Shown here piece by piece: positions 45,701 through 53,340 of a stretch of 64,000 bases of DNA. The position numbers were made by a program, and so were the translations under genes. The notes below the pieces were generated by a model that saw only the letters and a program-made list of their open reading frames with translations, did no database searches and was not told the DNA's origin. Source of the DNA: Stutzerimonas azotifigens (GTDB taxonomy: Bacteria; Pseudomonadota; Gammaproteobacteria; Pseudomonadales; Pseudomonadaceae); the NCBI RefSeq assembly GCF_013522725.1, contig NZ_JAAMRF010000003.1:496001-560000 (forward strand), written 5' to 3'. Each line of letters opens with the position of its first letter. Positions within the stretch are counted from its first letter, which is position 1.

Positions 45701-45930
45701 TGATGTCGAGCCTGACGACCATCCTTGGCGTGGCGCCGCTGGTGCTGATCCCAGGCGCCGGCACCGAGCTCTATCGGGGCCTGGGCGCCATCGTGATGTT
45801 CGGCATCGCGTTCTCAACGGTCGTCACGCTGACCTTCCTGCCCAGCCTGATGGTGGCGACGCTCGCGCTGCAGGCGCGTGTCGGTGCGCGGTTAGCCTCT
45901 CGCCTGGGAGGTTTCCGTGCGAACGGATGA
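42772..45930 (+). CDS. RND-family efflux permease
   Basis: The 1052-residue inner-membrane pump is of full AcrB/HAE length. It has TM1 at ~12-30, two large periplasmic loops and two blocks of TM segments (~335-540 and ~865-1040). In TM4 the proton-relay motif reads GMTLDNTIVVLE: the first Asp is kept and the second is Asn, as in many HAE relatives. It works with the adaptor just upstream (3-base gap). No outer-membrane channel is encoded nearby, so it must borrow one such as a TolC/OprM homologue. It overlaps pldA by 14 bases. The substrate is unknown. Confidence 0.9.
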   Translation: MVFGRVLQHSTLIAVAVLIMCVLGISAALRVPVQMIPDLEVRTISVDTRWPGASPRDVEQDILIEQEQYLRSLPGLRRMVSTASTGQATIELEFPYGADINEALIRTNNALSQVSGYPENVDAPALTMTSSSNQPFMYFRVGPRAESGASLDLAMMRSFLEDEVRPRLERVDGVSLVEIRGAEERQVRIEVDPYRLAERGLDMSDIRNALRARNIDRSAGDLDSGKRGVLVRTVGRFREPADIGALIIAEHDGALLRLSDVADLQLSHHELRALSYYNGLPALILSVQRETGSNVVQTKNAMLPAVEAVNAEVLAPLGLEMTLVNEDARYVEDSVANVWNNLLLGTLLATLAMYSFLRSARSTFVGVIAIPICTIAAFIGLLLAGRTLNVISMAGVAFAIGMTLDNTIVVLESIDQARRRGLKPFEAAVEGVSRVWPAVLACTLTTVLVFAPTLFIQQEAGQLYSDIAIAISASILASMAVAVTVLPTMAARLLPGLTPAESAGGGAFDRIGRVIGKAYCTPTRRAAILLGTLCASVLAVVWLTPPAEYLPEGEEARVFSRMIAPPGYNLAEMEGIAQVLISELQQRLEDDPARFHRGETDVPAMRFFSMFVDAQGISVITDPKDPDDLQALMGALETRFTAWPGMRAFASRGSIISSNDGGTRSINLNISGTDLAQIYQVADRAYARAGILFDGAQVGSEPSSLSLDQSLLEVRPRWERLAEVGLDAERFGYSVAALSDGAFADEMILDDRRVDIYLFSSAGRGQRADLLRELPIATPSGAVVPLSALADLHEAADTDSIRRLDGRRTVTLNIVPPRSVALETGVERVRSELIEAMVAAGEIPHGIAMNITGASDQLQETREAVTGNFLIAILLCYLMLVAIFRHWGRPLFVMATIPLGLAGGIVGLAMLNGIGAAFGIHQPFDMITLLGFLVLLGAVVNNPILIIQEAYKRLEEGSESITSAVDDAVRIRLRAILMSSLTTILGVAPLVLIPGAGTELYRGLGAIVMFGIAFSTVVTLTFLPSLMVATLALQARVGARLASRLGGFRANG

Positions 45931-47116
45931 GCCGGGGCGCAAGCGTGCCGCGCATGGGAGCGTCATCCCTCCCAGTATCCTGGGCCGCACCGCGCTCGCC
46001 TGGCTGTTCGCCTGTCTCGCTGCTCCAGCGACCCGCGCGAATGAGATTGGCCCACCGGCGACCGTTGGTCCGGCCGCGGAGTCGACCTGGCAGCATTGCC
46101 AACAGTTGGACGGCCGTGACGCGCGCCTCGTCTGCTTTGACCAGTGGGCGCAGCAACAGACCGTGGCTGCAGCTGCCGAGCCGGCTACGCTGTCTCGCGT
46201 GCAGCCCAGCGAAGTGCCGAGAGATGACACCCCAGTCACCCGCGTGGCGCCAGCCAGCCCGGCCGGTGACTGCCGTGACAGCCAGTACTCTGCCTTGTCG
46301 CGGTTCTGGGAACTCGAAGCCGGTAGTGATTGTGGAACCTTCGGAATCCGCGGCTATCGGCCGTTGAGTATGTCGATCTCAACGGCGACGAACCGTCCCG
46401 AGATGCCTGCTTCGCTGGCAGCCGGACAGGCCGCCGAGGGCGCGGACTATCAGGCCAGTGAGGCGCGTATAGGCCTGTCGCTGCGCACCAAGGTCGCCCA
46501 GAACCTGCTGACGCGCAACGACATCAAGCAGGATTCACTGTGGCTTGGCTATAGCCAGCAGTCGACCTGGCAATTGTTCAACGAGGATCTCTCTCGGCCA
46601 TTCCGTAGCACCGACCACGAGCCGGAAATCATGTACGTGTACCCGACTGACTTCGGCTTGCCCGGCGGCTGGCGCCTTCGCTATGCCGGCGCGGGCGTGG
46701 TTCACCAATCGAATGGGGAGTCGGAGCCCCATTCGCGCAGTTGGAACCGTGTCTACCTGATGGGCGGTATGGAAATCGGCGATCGCTACCAGATCAACGG
46801 CCGCATCTGGCACCGGATTAGGGAAGCTCCCGCGAATGACGACAATCCAGACATCGCGGATTACATCGGCCGGGCCGAGATCACGGGCCGTTGGAACTCC
46901 GACCGGTCGAACTCCTTCGATGCAACGCTGCGTAGCAATTTGCGCAGCAGCGGACATGGATCGATTCGCCTCGAGTGGTTCAAGGTCATCGGTGATCCGG
47001 CGACGAGCAATCTACGCATGCATACCCAGTTGTTCCACGGATACGGCGACACACTGGTCGACTACAACCGCAGTCGCACGGTGTTGAGCATTGGCCTGAG
47101 CGTCGTGGATTTTTGA
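45917..47116 (+). CDS. pldA: Outer-membrane phospholipase A (OMPLA)
   Basis: The 399-residue protein hydrolyses acyl chains of phospholipids and lysophospholipids in the outer leaflet. The catalytic triad of OMPLA is intact as His263, Ser265 and Asn277 in HQSNGESEP...SRSWN, with the 14-residue His-Asn spacing of the E. coli enzyme. The C-terminal strands (LFHGYGDTLVDYN to VVDF) end in Phe, as beta-barrels do. Residues 1-42 hold a signal peptide, and an extra ~100-residue N-terminal region with four Cys precedes the barrel. GTG 45917 has GGGAGG 5 bases upstream and lies inside the RND gene. Confidence 0.9.
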   Translation: MRTDEPGRKRAAHGSVIPPSILGRTALAWLFACLAAPATRANEIGPPATVGPAAESTWQHCQQLDGRDARLVCFDQWAQQQTVAAAAEPATLSRVQPSEVPRDDTPVTRVAPASPAGDCRDSQYSALSRFWELEAGSDCGTFGIRGYRPLSMSISTATNRPEMPASLAAGQAAEGADYQASEARIGLSLRTKVAQNLLTRNDIKQDSLWLGYSQQSTWQLFNEDLSRPFRSTDHEPEIMYVYPTDFGLPGGWRLRYAGAGVVHQSNGESEPHSRSWNRVYLMGGMEIGDRYQINGRIWHRIREAPANDDNPDIADYIGRAEITGRWNSDRSNSFDATLRSNLRSSGHGSIRLEWFKVIGDPATSNLRMHTQLFHGYGDTLVDYNRSRTVLSIGLSVVDF

Positions 47117-47163
47117 GAGAAGCTTTCTGCGCGTTCCCCGATTCTGGCTCTGCGTCGGTCGAT

Positions 47164-47226
47164 GGACGATCGCGAAGATTAAGCAGACTTCTGCGCATAG
47201 ATCGTACAAACATCGGTCTCTAGTCT
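47164..47226 (+). promoter_or_regulatory. AraC-type element (site D) with promoter of the Tat-exported gene
   Basis: GGACGATCGCGAAG at 47164, second block CGCATAGATCGTA from 47194, and TAGTCT (47221-47226) at base 58 as -10. This is the same geometry as site C, and the inferred start is about 45 bases before the ATG. Confidence 0.65.
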
Positions 47227-47276
47227 TTGTAACCAGTCAGCATCACATCGATGCCGTCTGGCCAAAGAGGTGACGT

Positions 47277-48347
47277 ATGGTTAAGAAAGCAGATCCCGAT
47301 TTTGTAGGCGATGCACTGCTGCAGTCAGCGCAGGGCATCGACAGGCGCCGCTTTCTAAGCGGCCTGGTGCTGGGCGCCGGTGCCGGCATGCTTGCGAGCC
47401 TTGGCACTCCGCGCTTTTCAAATGCCGCCTCGACGTCCATGCGCAACAGGATCGTCGTGACCGCTCCGACGGGCAACATCGGCCATCAAGTTCTCGACAA
47501 CCTGCTGGACAGTGGTGCCCTGCACAGCGGTGTTTCGATCCGGGTAATCGCGCGCGACCCCTCGCGTCTTCCCACCGCAACGCGAGGTCGCATCGAAGTC
47601 GTGCAGGGCTCGCATGGCGACTCCGCCGTCGTCGACGAAGCATTCAAAGATGCAGACACCGTTTTCTGGTTGTGCCCGGCAGATCCAACCGCCGAAAGCG
47701 TCATGGCAGCCTATGTGGAATTCACCCGTCCGGCCTGCGAAGCCATCACGGCGCATGGCGTCCGGCGCGTGGTCGGTATTTCCGCGCTGGGGCGCGGTAC
47801 GCCGATGGCCGCCAGCGCTGGATACGTCACCGCGTCGCTGGCGATGGACGACCTAATCGCGGGCACCGGTGCGGACTTTCGTGCGCTGACCATGCCGTCG
47901 TTCATGGACAACATTGCCCGCCAAGCCAAACCGATCCGCGATCAGGGCGTGTTCTTCCTGCCGATCGACGGCGACCGCAAGCTGCCGGCGGTGGCGTCTC
48001 GCGACATCGCCTCGGTGGCCGCCAGGCTGCTGCTCGACACCTCCTGGAGCGGACGCAGCGAAGTGCCGGTGCTCGGTCCGGAAGACCTGTCCTTCAACGA
48101 CATGGCGCGCATCATGTCTGATGTGCTGGGCAAGCCCGTACGCTACCAGCAAGTCAGTTTCGAGGCCTACAAGGCCGGCTTCGTCCAGCGCGGCATGTCG
48201 GACGCCATGGCCCAGGGCATGACCGACATGGCCAAGGCCAAGAACGAGGGGCTCGACAGCGCGGTGCAGCGCACGCCTGCAAGCCGTACCCCGACCAGCT
48301 TCAGGCAGTGGTGCGAAGATGAATTGCGGCCCGTTATTCTCCGCTAG
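47277..48347 (+). CDS. Tat-exported NAD(P)-binding NmrA/SDR-type protein
   Basis: The 356-residue protein has a twin-arginine signal: DRRRFLSGLVLGAGAGMLASLG at residues 22-43. Export in folded form would allow it to carry its dinucleotide along. The mature Rossmann domain begins RIVVTAPTGNIGHQVLDNLL, the NmrA-like/atypical SDR pattern, with the active region VVGISALGRGTP and no YxxxK. GAGGTGACGT precedes the ATG. It may be an oxidoreductase or a redox-sensing protein. The promoter element links it to the AraC regulators. Confidence 0.8.
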   Translation: MVKKADPDFVGDALLQSAQGIDRRRFLSGLVLGAGAGMLASLGTPRFSNAASTSMRNRIVVTAPTGNIGHQVLDNLLDSGALHSGVSIRVIARDPSRLPTATRGRIEVVQGSHGDSAVVDEAFKDADTVFWLCPADPTAESVMAAYVEFTRPACEAITAHGVRRVVGISALGRGTPMAASAGYVTASLAMDDLIAGTGADFRALTMPSFMDNIARQAKPIRDQGVFFLPIDGDRKLPAVASRDIASVAARLLLDTSWSGRSEVPVLGPEDLSFNDMARIMSDVLGKPVRYQQVSFEAYKAGFVQRGMSDAMAQGMTDMAKAKNEGLDSAVQRTPASRTPTSFRQWCEDELRPVILR

Positions 48348-48545
48348 CGACGCACACCGACCCCGAGGCGAATCGGACGCAGCTTGCCCTCGCCTGGCAT
48401 CATCCTACTCAGCGCGCTGCTGCAGCGACGCTGATGCGCGCTGTACGACCGCGCGTGCAGCCTATCCATCGAAAGAGTGCAGCGAAGAACCTGCCAGTTC
48501 AGAAATTAGATGCGGACTAAAGCGGGGATAAAACTGCCGCAAACG

Positions 48546-48570
48546 AAAAGCCCGTCATTGCGACGGGCTT
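48546..48570 (-). terminator. Terminator of the tRNA gene
   Basis: On the minus strand, AAGCCCGTC and GACGGGCTT pair around GCAAT and are followed by TTCGTTT, 16 bases beyond the tRNA 3' end. Confidence 0.8.
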
Positions 48571-48585
48571 AAATCGTTGATTTTA

Positions 48586-48662
48586 TGGTGGGCCCACACG
48601 GACTCGAACCGTGGACCAAAGGATTATGAGTCCTCTGCTCTAACCAACTGAGCTATAGGCCC
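48586..48662 (-). tRNA. tRNA with CAU anticodon, probably tRNA-Ile2 (lysidine)
   Basis: The 77-nt gene includes an encoded CCA. Acceptor arms GGGCCTA/TGGGCCC, D-arm AGCTCAGTTGGTTAGAGC, anticodon stem GAGGA/TCCTT with loop CTCATAA, and T-arm with TTCGAGT all fold. C4-G69 and C5-G68 in the acceptor stem are the pairs TilS uses to recognise the isoleucine CAU tRNA, so Ile2 is favoured over elongator Met. The 3' end faces the accessory region. Confidence 0.9.
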
Positions 48663-48791
48663 CCAGAAGGCCGGCGGATTATACCGGTGGGATTTCCCAT
48701 GCGCCAAGGTTTGTGGCCGTTGCGTGCAATGGGATGAGGGGTGGCGCTGGGGCTGTGATCTGGCACTGGGGCGGGGTATCGAGAGCGCAGA

Positions 48792-48826
48792 AACAAGAAC
48801 CCCGGCCTGGGCCGGGGTTCTTGTTT
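48792..48826 (-). terminator. Terminator of rpoD
   Basis: Two 16-base perfectly complementary arms (48792-48807 and 48810-48825) flank the end of rpoD, with the core ACCCCGGCC/GGCCGGGGT. On the minus strand the stem is followed by a short T-containing run. It starts within a base or two of the rpoD stop. Confidence 0.85.
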
Positions 48827-50683
48827 TCACTCGTCGAGGAAGGAGCGCAGGTGCTCGCTTCTCGTCGGGTGGCGTAGCTTGCGCAGTGCCTTGGCTTCGA
48901 TCTGGCGGATGCGTTCGCGGGTGACATCGAACTGCTTTCCGACTTCCTCAAGGGTGTGGTCGGTGTTCATGTCGATACCGAAGCGCATGCGCAGTACCTT
49001 GGCTTCCCGTGCGGTGAGGCCGGCGAGTACTTCGCGGGTCGCTTCCTTGAGGCTTTCCACGGTCGCCACGTCGATCGGCGATTGCATGGCGGAGTCCTCG
49101 ATGAAGTCACCCAGGTGCGAGTCTTCGTCGTCGCCGATCGGGGTTTCCATGGAGATCGGTTCCTTGGCGATCTTCAATACCTTGCGGATCTTGTCCTCGG
49201 GCATCTCCATGCGCTCGCCCAGCTCTTCCGGCGTCGGTTCGCGACCCATTTCCTGCAACATCTGGCGAGAAATGCGGTTGAGCTTGTTGATCGTCTCGAT
49301 CATGTGGACCGGGATGCGGATGGTCCGCGCCTGGTCGGCGATGGAGCGAGTGATCGCCTGGCGAATCCACCAGGTGGCGTAGGTCGAGAACTTGTAACCG
49401 CGGCGGTATTCGAACTTGTCCACCGCCTTCATCAGGCCGATGTTGCCTTCCTGGATCAAGTCGAGGAACTGCAGGCCGCGGTTGGTGTACTTCTTGGCAA
49501 TCGAGATAACCAGACGCAGGTTGGCCTCGACCATTTCTTTCTTGGCACGGCGGGCCTTGGCTTCGCCGATGGACATGCGGCGGTTGATGTCCTTGATGTC
49601 GGCGATCGCGAGGTGACATTCCTGCTGGAGGTCGATCAGCTTCTGCTGAGCGGCGCGGATGTCGTCCTTGATGTTGCCTATGGCCTCTGCGTACTTGGCT
49701 TTGCCGCCGGCAAGCTGCTCGGCCCAGTCGAGGTTGGTCTCGTTGCTCGGGAACTGGCGCAGGAAATCGGCGCGAGGCATGCGTGCGTCACGGACGCAGA
49801 GCTGCATGATGGCGCGTTCCTGGGCGCGGACCTGCTGCAGGGCGCTGCGGACACGCTCGACCAGAGCGTCGTACTGCTTGGGCACGAGCTTGATCGGCAT
49901 GAACAGCTCGGCCAGTGTCTGCAGCTCTTCGATGGTCTGCTTGTGATCGCGGCCGTGCTTCTTGAGGGCCTTGTTGGCCTTCTCCAGCTGCTCGGCAACG
50001 GCACCAAAGCGCTGACGAGCCACTTCCGGATCCGGGCCGCCATCGCCTTCTTCTTCTTCGCTGTCGGCGTCGCTTTCTTCCTCGTCGTCGTCCTTGTCGT
50101 CATCGGCCGCCGGCTTGGCGGCGGTTTGCGGCGTGACGGGCTCTACTTCGACACCCGAGGCGCCATCGTCGTCAGGGTCGATATAGCCGCTGAGGATGTC
50201 GGAAAGCCGGCCACCTTCAGTGGTGACGCGCTCGTAATCGGCGAGGATGCTGTCCACGGTGCCGGGGAAGTGAGCGATGGCGCTCATGACTTCGCGAATG
50301 CCTTCCTCGATGCGTTTGGCGATTTCGATCTCGCCTTCGCGGGTCAGCAATTCGACCGTACCCATTTCGCGCATGTACATGCGCACCGGGTCGGTGGTAC
50401 GACCGATGTCGGTTTCGACGGCCGCCAGCGCCGCGGCGGCTTCTTCAGCTGCCGCTTCGTCGGTATCGGCCTCGGCCAACAACAGAGCATCCGCATCGGG
50501 GGCAGCCTCGAATACGTTGATGCCCATGTCGTTGATCATGCGGATGATGTCTTCCACCTGTTCCGGATCGGAAATATCCTCCGGCAGGTGGTCGTTGACC
50601 TCTGCGTAAGTCAGGTAACCCTGCTCACGGCCACGCTGGATCAACTCTTTGAGGCGGGACTGCTGTTGCGCTTTTCCGGACAT
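48827..50683 (-). CDS. rpoD: RNA polymerase primary sigma factor RpoD
   Basis: The 618-residue sigma-70 has region 1.1 at the N-terminus ([26 protein letters not shown]) and region 1.2 ([22 protein letters not shown]). A long acidic non-conserved insert follows (~165-215, Asp/Glu-rich), then regions 2.1-2.4 ([39 protein letters not shown]), region 3, and region 4.2 ([20 protein letters not shown]). It is the third gene of the macromolecular synthesis operon rpsU-dnaG-rpoD, 67 bases after dnaG. Confidence 0.98.
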   Translation of the reverse strand: MSGKAQQQSRLKELIQRGREQGYLTYAEVNDHLPEDISDPEQVEDIIRMINDMGINVFEAAPDADALLLAEADTDEAAAEEAAAALAAVETDIGRTTDPVRMYMREMGTVELLTREGEIEIAKRIEEGIREVMSAIAHFPGTVDSILADYERVTTEGGRLSDILSGYIDPDDDGASGVEVEPVTPQTAAKPAADDDKDDDEEESDADSEEEEGDGGPDPEVARQRFGAVAEQLEKANKALKKHGRDHKQTIEELQTLAELFMPIKLVPKQYDALVERVRSALQQVRAQERAIMQLCVRDARMPRADFLRQFPSNETNLDWAEQLAGGKAKYAEAIGNIKDDIRAAQQKLIDLQQECHLAIADIKDINRRMSIGEAKARRAKKEMVEANLRLVISIAKKYTNRGLQFLDLIQEGNIGLMKAVDKFEYRRGYKFSTYATWWIRQAITRSIADQARTIRIPVHMIETINKLNRISRQMLQEMGREPTPEELGERMEMPEDKIRKVLKIAKEPISMETPIGDDEDSHLGDFIEDSAMQSPIDVATVESLKEATREVLAGLTAREAKVLRMRFGIDMNTDHTLEEVGKQFDVTRERIRQIEAKALRKLRHPTRSEHLRSFLDE

Positions 50684-50750
50684 AAAACCCTATCCACTGA
50701 CGGTTCTGGCGGGCTGAAAACAAGCTGAGCATTATAGCTGAGCAGGGACC

Positions 50751-52700
50751 TCACGCGCCAGTTGAGGTCGATGTAGCGGTAGATGATGAGCGGTTCAATA
50801 GGTTGCGCAGTTGATCTTTTTCCTCTGCGCTAAGTTCACCCTGACGTGCCTTGCGAAGCAGCAGCTCCAGGCTGCGCTCGCGTTGTCTTGCGGCCAGGGT
50901 AGTTATAGTGTCGAAAAACTGTTGTTCAAGGTTATCGGCCGAAATTAGCCATTCTTTCTCCGCCAAGGCACGTAAAAGTCGCCCTTGGTCGGTTCCGTGC
51001 CAGCGGGCGATGAGTTGCAGCGTCCGCAGCTTCGGATTTTTCTGCAGCGTGCCGAGCAAAGCAACCAGCAACTGCGCGTAAGTGTCGTCTTCGGCGGCGA
51101 AATGGCTAGCATCCTCGACCTTCTGTGCGAGTTCGGGATGATGCAGCAGGGTGCGCAGAGTGGTCAGCGCCGGCGGCTCGACGGTCGCCGGGGTGCGTGG
51201 TCCACGTGGCGCGCCATCGCCCTTGCGGCCTGATTTCCAGTCTTTCTTGCCGTCCTTCTTGCCGCCTTTCTTCCATTCCTTCTTGCCGCTGCGTTCTGTG
51301 CCTTCGCTCGGGGTATGCGGCTCGTAATAGGTAGCCTCGGGCTCGCTGGTGTCGAAGTAGTAGCCTTCGTCCTGGCTGGCTGATTCCTGGCGCGGGCTAC
51401 TCTGGCTCATCTCCTGAAGCGCCTGGCCGTTGAGGCCGGTCAGCTCGCTCAGCCGCTGTCGCATCAGGGTGCGTAAATTCGCGCCCGGGATCTTTTCGAT
51501 CAGCGGTGCGGCGAGCGTGGCCAGGTGGGCCTTGCCTTCGAGTGAACGAGGGTCGGCTTCTTCGCTCAGTTGCTGGAAGAAGTAGTCCGCCAACGGCTGG
51601 GCCTGCTGATTGATGCGTGCACGGAACGCGTCGGTGCCCTCGGCGCGCACGAGGCTGTCCGGATCTTCACCGTCGGGCAGGAACAGGAAGCGCGCCCGAC
51701 GTCCGTCCTGCAGGTTCGGCAGGGTCGCTTCCAGTGCGCGCCAGGCGGCCTTGCGTCCGGCCATGTCGCCGTCGAAGCAGAACAGCACGTGAGGCACGAT
51801 GCGGAAGAGTCGCTTGAGGTGCTCCTCGCTGGTGGCGGTGCCGAGGGTGGCAACGGCGTTGCGCAGGCCCTGTTGCGCCAGGGCGATTACGTCCATGTAG
51901 CCCTCGACCACCATGATCTCGTCGAGATCGCGGTTAGCCTTGCGTGCCTCATAGAGCCCGTAGAGTTCCTGGCCTTTGTGAAAGACCGGGGTCTCCGGTG
52001 AGTTGAGGTACTTGGGTTTGTCGTCGCCAAGGACGCGCCCCCCGAAAGCGATCACCCGGCCGCGACTGTCGCGAATCGGAAACATCACCCGGTCGCGGAA
52101 GCGGTCGTAGCGCTTGCCGTTGTCGGCGTTCTCGATCAGCAGGCCGGCGTCGATCATCGCCTTCTGCTGCAGTGCATCGCCGCCCAGATGCTTCATCAGG
52201 TTGTCCCAGCCCGGCGGGGCGAAACCGAGGCCGAAATCCCGGGCGATCACGCCGGAGAGGCCGCGGCCCTTGAGGTATTCCACGGCTGCCTTGCGGGTGG
52301 GATGGCTCTTGAGCGCCTGGCGGTAATACTCGCCTGCGGCGTCCAGAAGCGGGTAGAGCGGTGAGTCCACCGGTTGGCGCTTCTGCGCGCGGCCGCCTTC
52401 TTCGCGTGGTACTTCCATGCCGGCGCGCCGGGCCAGATCCTCGACGGCCTGGGGGAAATCCAGGTTGTCGTGGTCCATGACGAAGCCCAGGGCGTTGCCG
52501 CCCGCGCCGCAGCCGAAGCAGTAGTAGAACTGCTTGTCTGGGCTGACACTGAAGGAGGGTGTCTTTTCGTTATGGAAGGGGCAGCGCGCGGTGTAGTTCT
52601 TGCCGGCTTTTTTCAGCTGGATGCGCGAGCCGACCACTTCGACAATGTCGGAGCGGTTGAGCAGGTCATCGATGAAAGATTGAGGAATCAGGCCGGCCAT
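50751..52700 (-). CDS. dnaG: DNA primase DnaG
   Basis: The 649-residue primase makes RNA primers at the replication fork. The zinc-binding domain has ligands Cys40, His43, Cys61 and Cys64. The TOPRIM core is recognisable in IMVVEGYMDVIALAQQG and FCFDGDMAGRKAAW. The C-terminal DnaB-interacting domain is preceded by a Lys/Gly-rich linker (~470-500, KKEWKKGGKKDGKKDWK), which is longer and more basic than usual. It lies between rpsU and rpoD on the same strand. Confidence 0.98.
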   Translation of the reverse strand: MAGLIPQSFIDDLLNRSDIVEVVGSRIQLKKAGKNYTARCPFHNEKTPSFSVSPDKQFYYCFGCGAGGNALGFVMDHDNLDFPQAVEDLARRAGMEVPREEGGRAQKRQPVDSPLYPLLDAAGEYYRQALKSHPTRKAAVEYLKGRGLSGVIARDFGLGFAPPGWDNLMKHLGGDALQQKAMIDAGLLIENADNGKRYDRFRDRVMFPIRDSRGRVIAFGGRVLGDDKPKYLNSPETPVFHKGQELYGLYEARKANRDLDEIMVVEGYMDVIALAQQGLRNAVATLGTATSEEHLKRLFRIVPHVLFCFDGDMAGRKAAWRALEATLPNLQDGRRARFLFLPDGEDPDSLVRAEGTDAFRARINQQAQPLADYFFQQLSEEADPRSLEGKAHLATLAAPLIEKIPGANLRTLMRQRLSELTGLNGQALQEMSQSSPRQESASQDEGYYFDTSEPEATYYEPHTPSEGTERSGKKEWKKGGKKDGKKDWKSGRKGDGAPRGPRTPATVEPPALTTLRTLLHHPELAQKVEDASHFAAEDDTYAQLLVALLGTLQKNPKLRTLQLIARWHGTDQGRLLRALAEKEWLISADNLEQQFFDTITTLAARQRERSLELLLRKARQGELSAEEKDQLRNLLNRSSSTATSTSTGA

Positions 52701-52832
52701 GAGTCTCTTGATACGCTCGCGTTGAAGCAGGCCAACAGCACAGGCCGTAAGGCCCGAGTAACCTCGCTCATCTTCCGGTCAGCCTTGTCGGCAGCTATCA
52801 TCGATCGCTAGGCGAACAATACGACTGGAAAT

Positions 52833-52875
52833 GAAAAAAACTCCGACCATTCGCCGGTTGGCGAAGCGGAGTCTT
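52833..52875 (-). terminator. Second rpsU terminator, with T7 tract
   Basis: On the minus strand ACTCCG...TCGCC AACC GGCGA...CGGAGT folds into an interrupted stem followed by seven T. It follows the first stem at 52880, so rpsU has tandem terminators that set its expression above that of dnaG and rpoD. Confidence 0.8.
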
Positions 52876-52879
52876 GTGC

Positions 52880-52902
52880 AAAGCCCGGCGTGGCCGGGCT
52901 TT
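52880..52902 (-). terminator. First hairpin after rpsU
   Basis: AAAGCCCGGC and GCCGGGCTTT form a 10-bp stem with a 3-base loop, 23 bases after the rpsU stop. The following T-run is short, so read-through to dnaG is likely. Confidence 0.75.
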
Positions 52903-52924
52903 ATGCGGCGTCAGCTGTACTGAA

Positions 52925-53140
52925 TCAGTACAGGCGCACGCTGCGGCGCTGTTCGCGCTGCACTTTCTTGGCGTGACGCTTGACCGCGGCGGCGGCTTTG
53001 CGCTTGCGCTCGGAAGTCGGCTTTTCGTAGAACTCACGGCTACGAACTTCGGCCAGAACACCGGCCTTTTCGCACGAACGCTTGAAGCGACGCAGAGCTA
53101 CGTCGAAGGGTTCGTTCTCTTTAACTTTGACATTGGGCAT
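52925..53140 (-). CDS. rpsU: 30S ribosomal protein S21
   Basis: The 71-residue basic protein ([20 protein letters not shown] at the start, Lys/Arg-rich tail ending VRLY) is the standard S21 sequence. It is located on the small subunit near the anti-Shine-Dalgarno and supports initiation. It is first in the rpsU-dnaG-rpoD operon and divergent from tsaD across 200 bases. Confidence 0.98.
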   Translation of the reverse strand: MPNVKVKENEPFDVALRRFKRSCEKAGVLAEVRSREFYEKPTSERKRKAAAAVKRHAKKVQREQRRSVRLY

Positions 53141-53340
53141 CCAGCACGTACCTTCACTTGTTTACCGGTTACAACGCGCTTCGGCAAATGACTCGCAAGC
53201 ACGCTGGTTTTAAGGGTTGCGGATGTTAACCCTTCGCCGAGGGGAATGCAAAGCCTCCAATCGAAAAGCGCTGGTCGGTCGCTTGCCGGGCCGATTAATA
53301 TGCACGGCTTCTTTTTTAGCTGCCTTGAAGGTCTCCAAGC

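Noticed and set aside
48586-48662. Duplicate of the tRNA 3' end as an attachment site elsewhere in the window
   Set aside because: I looked for further copies of the T-arm and acceptor end sequence at the edges of the accessory block and found none; no integrase gene is present either.
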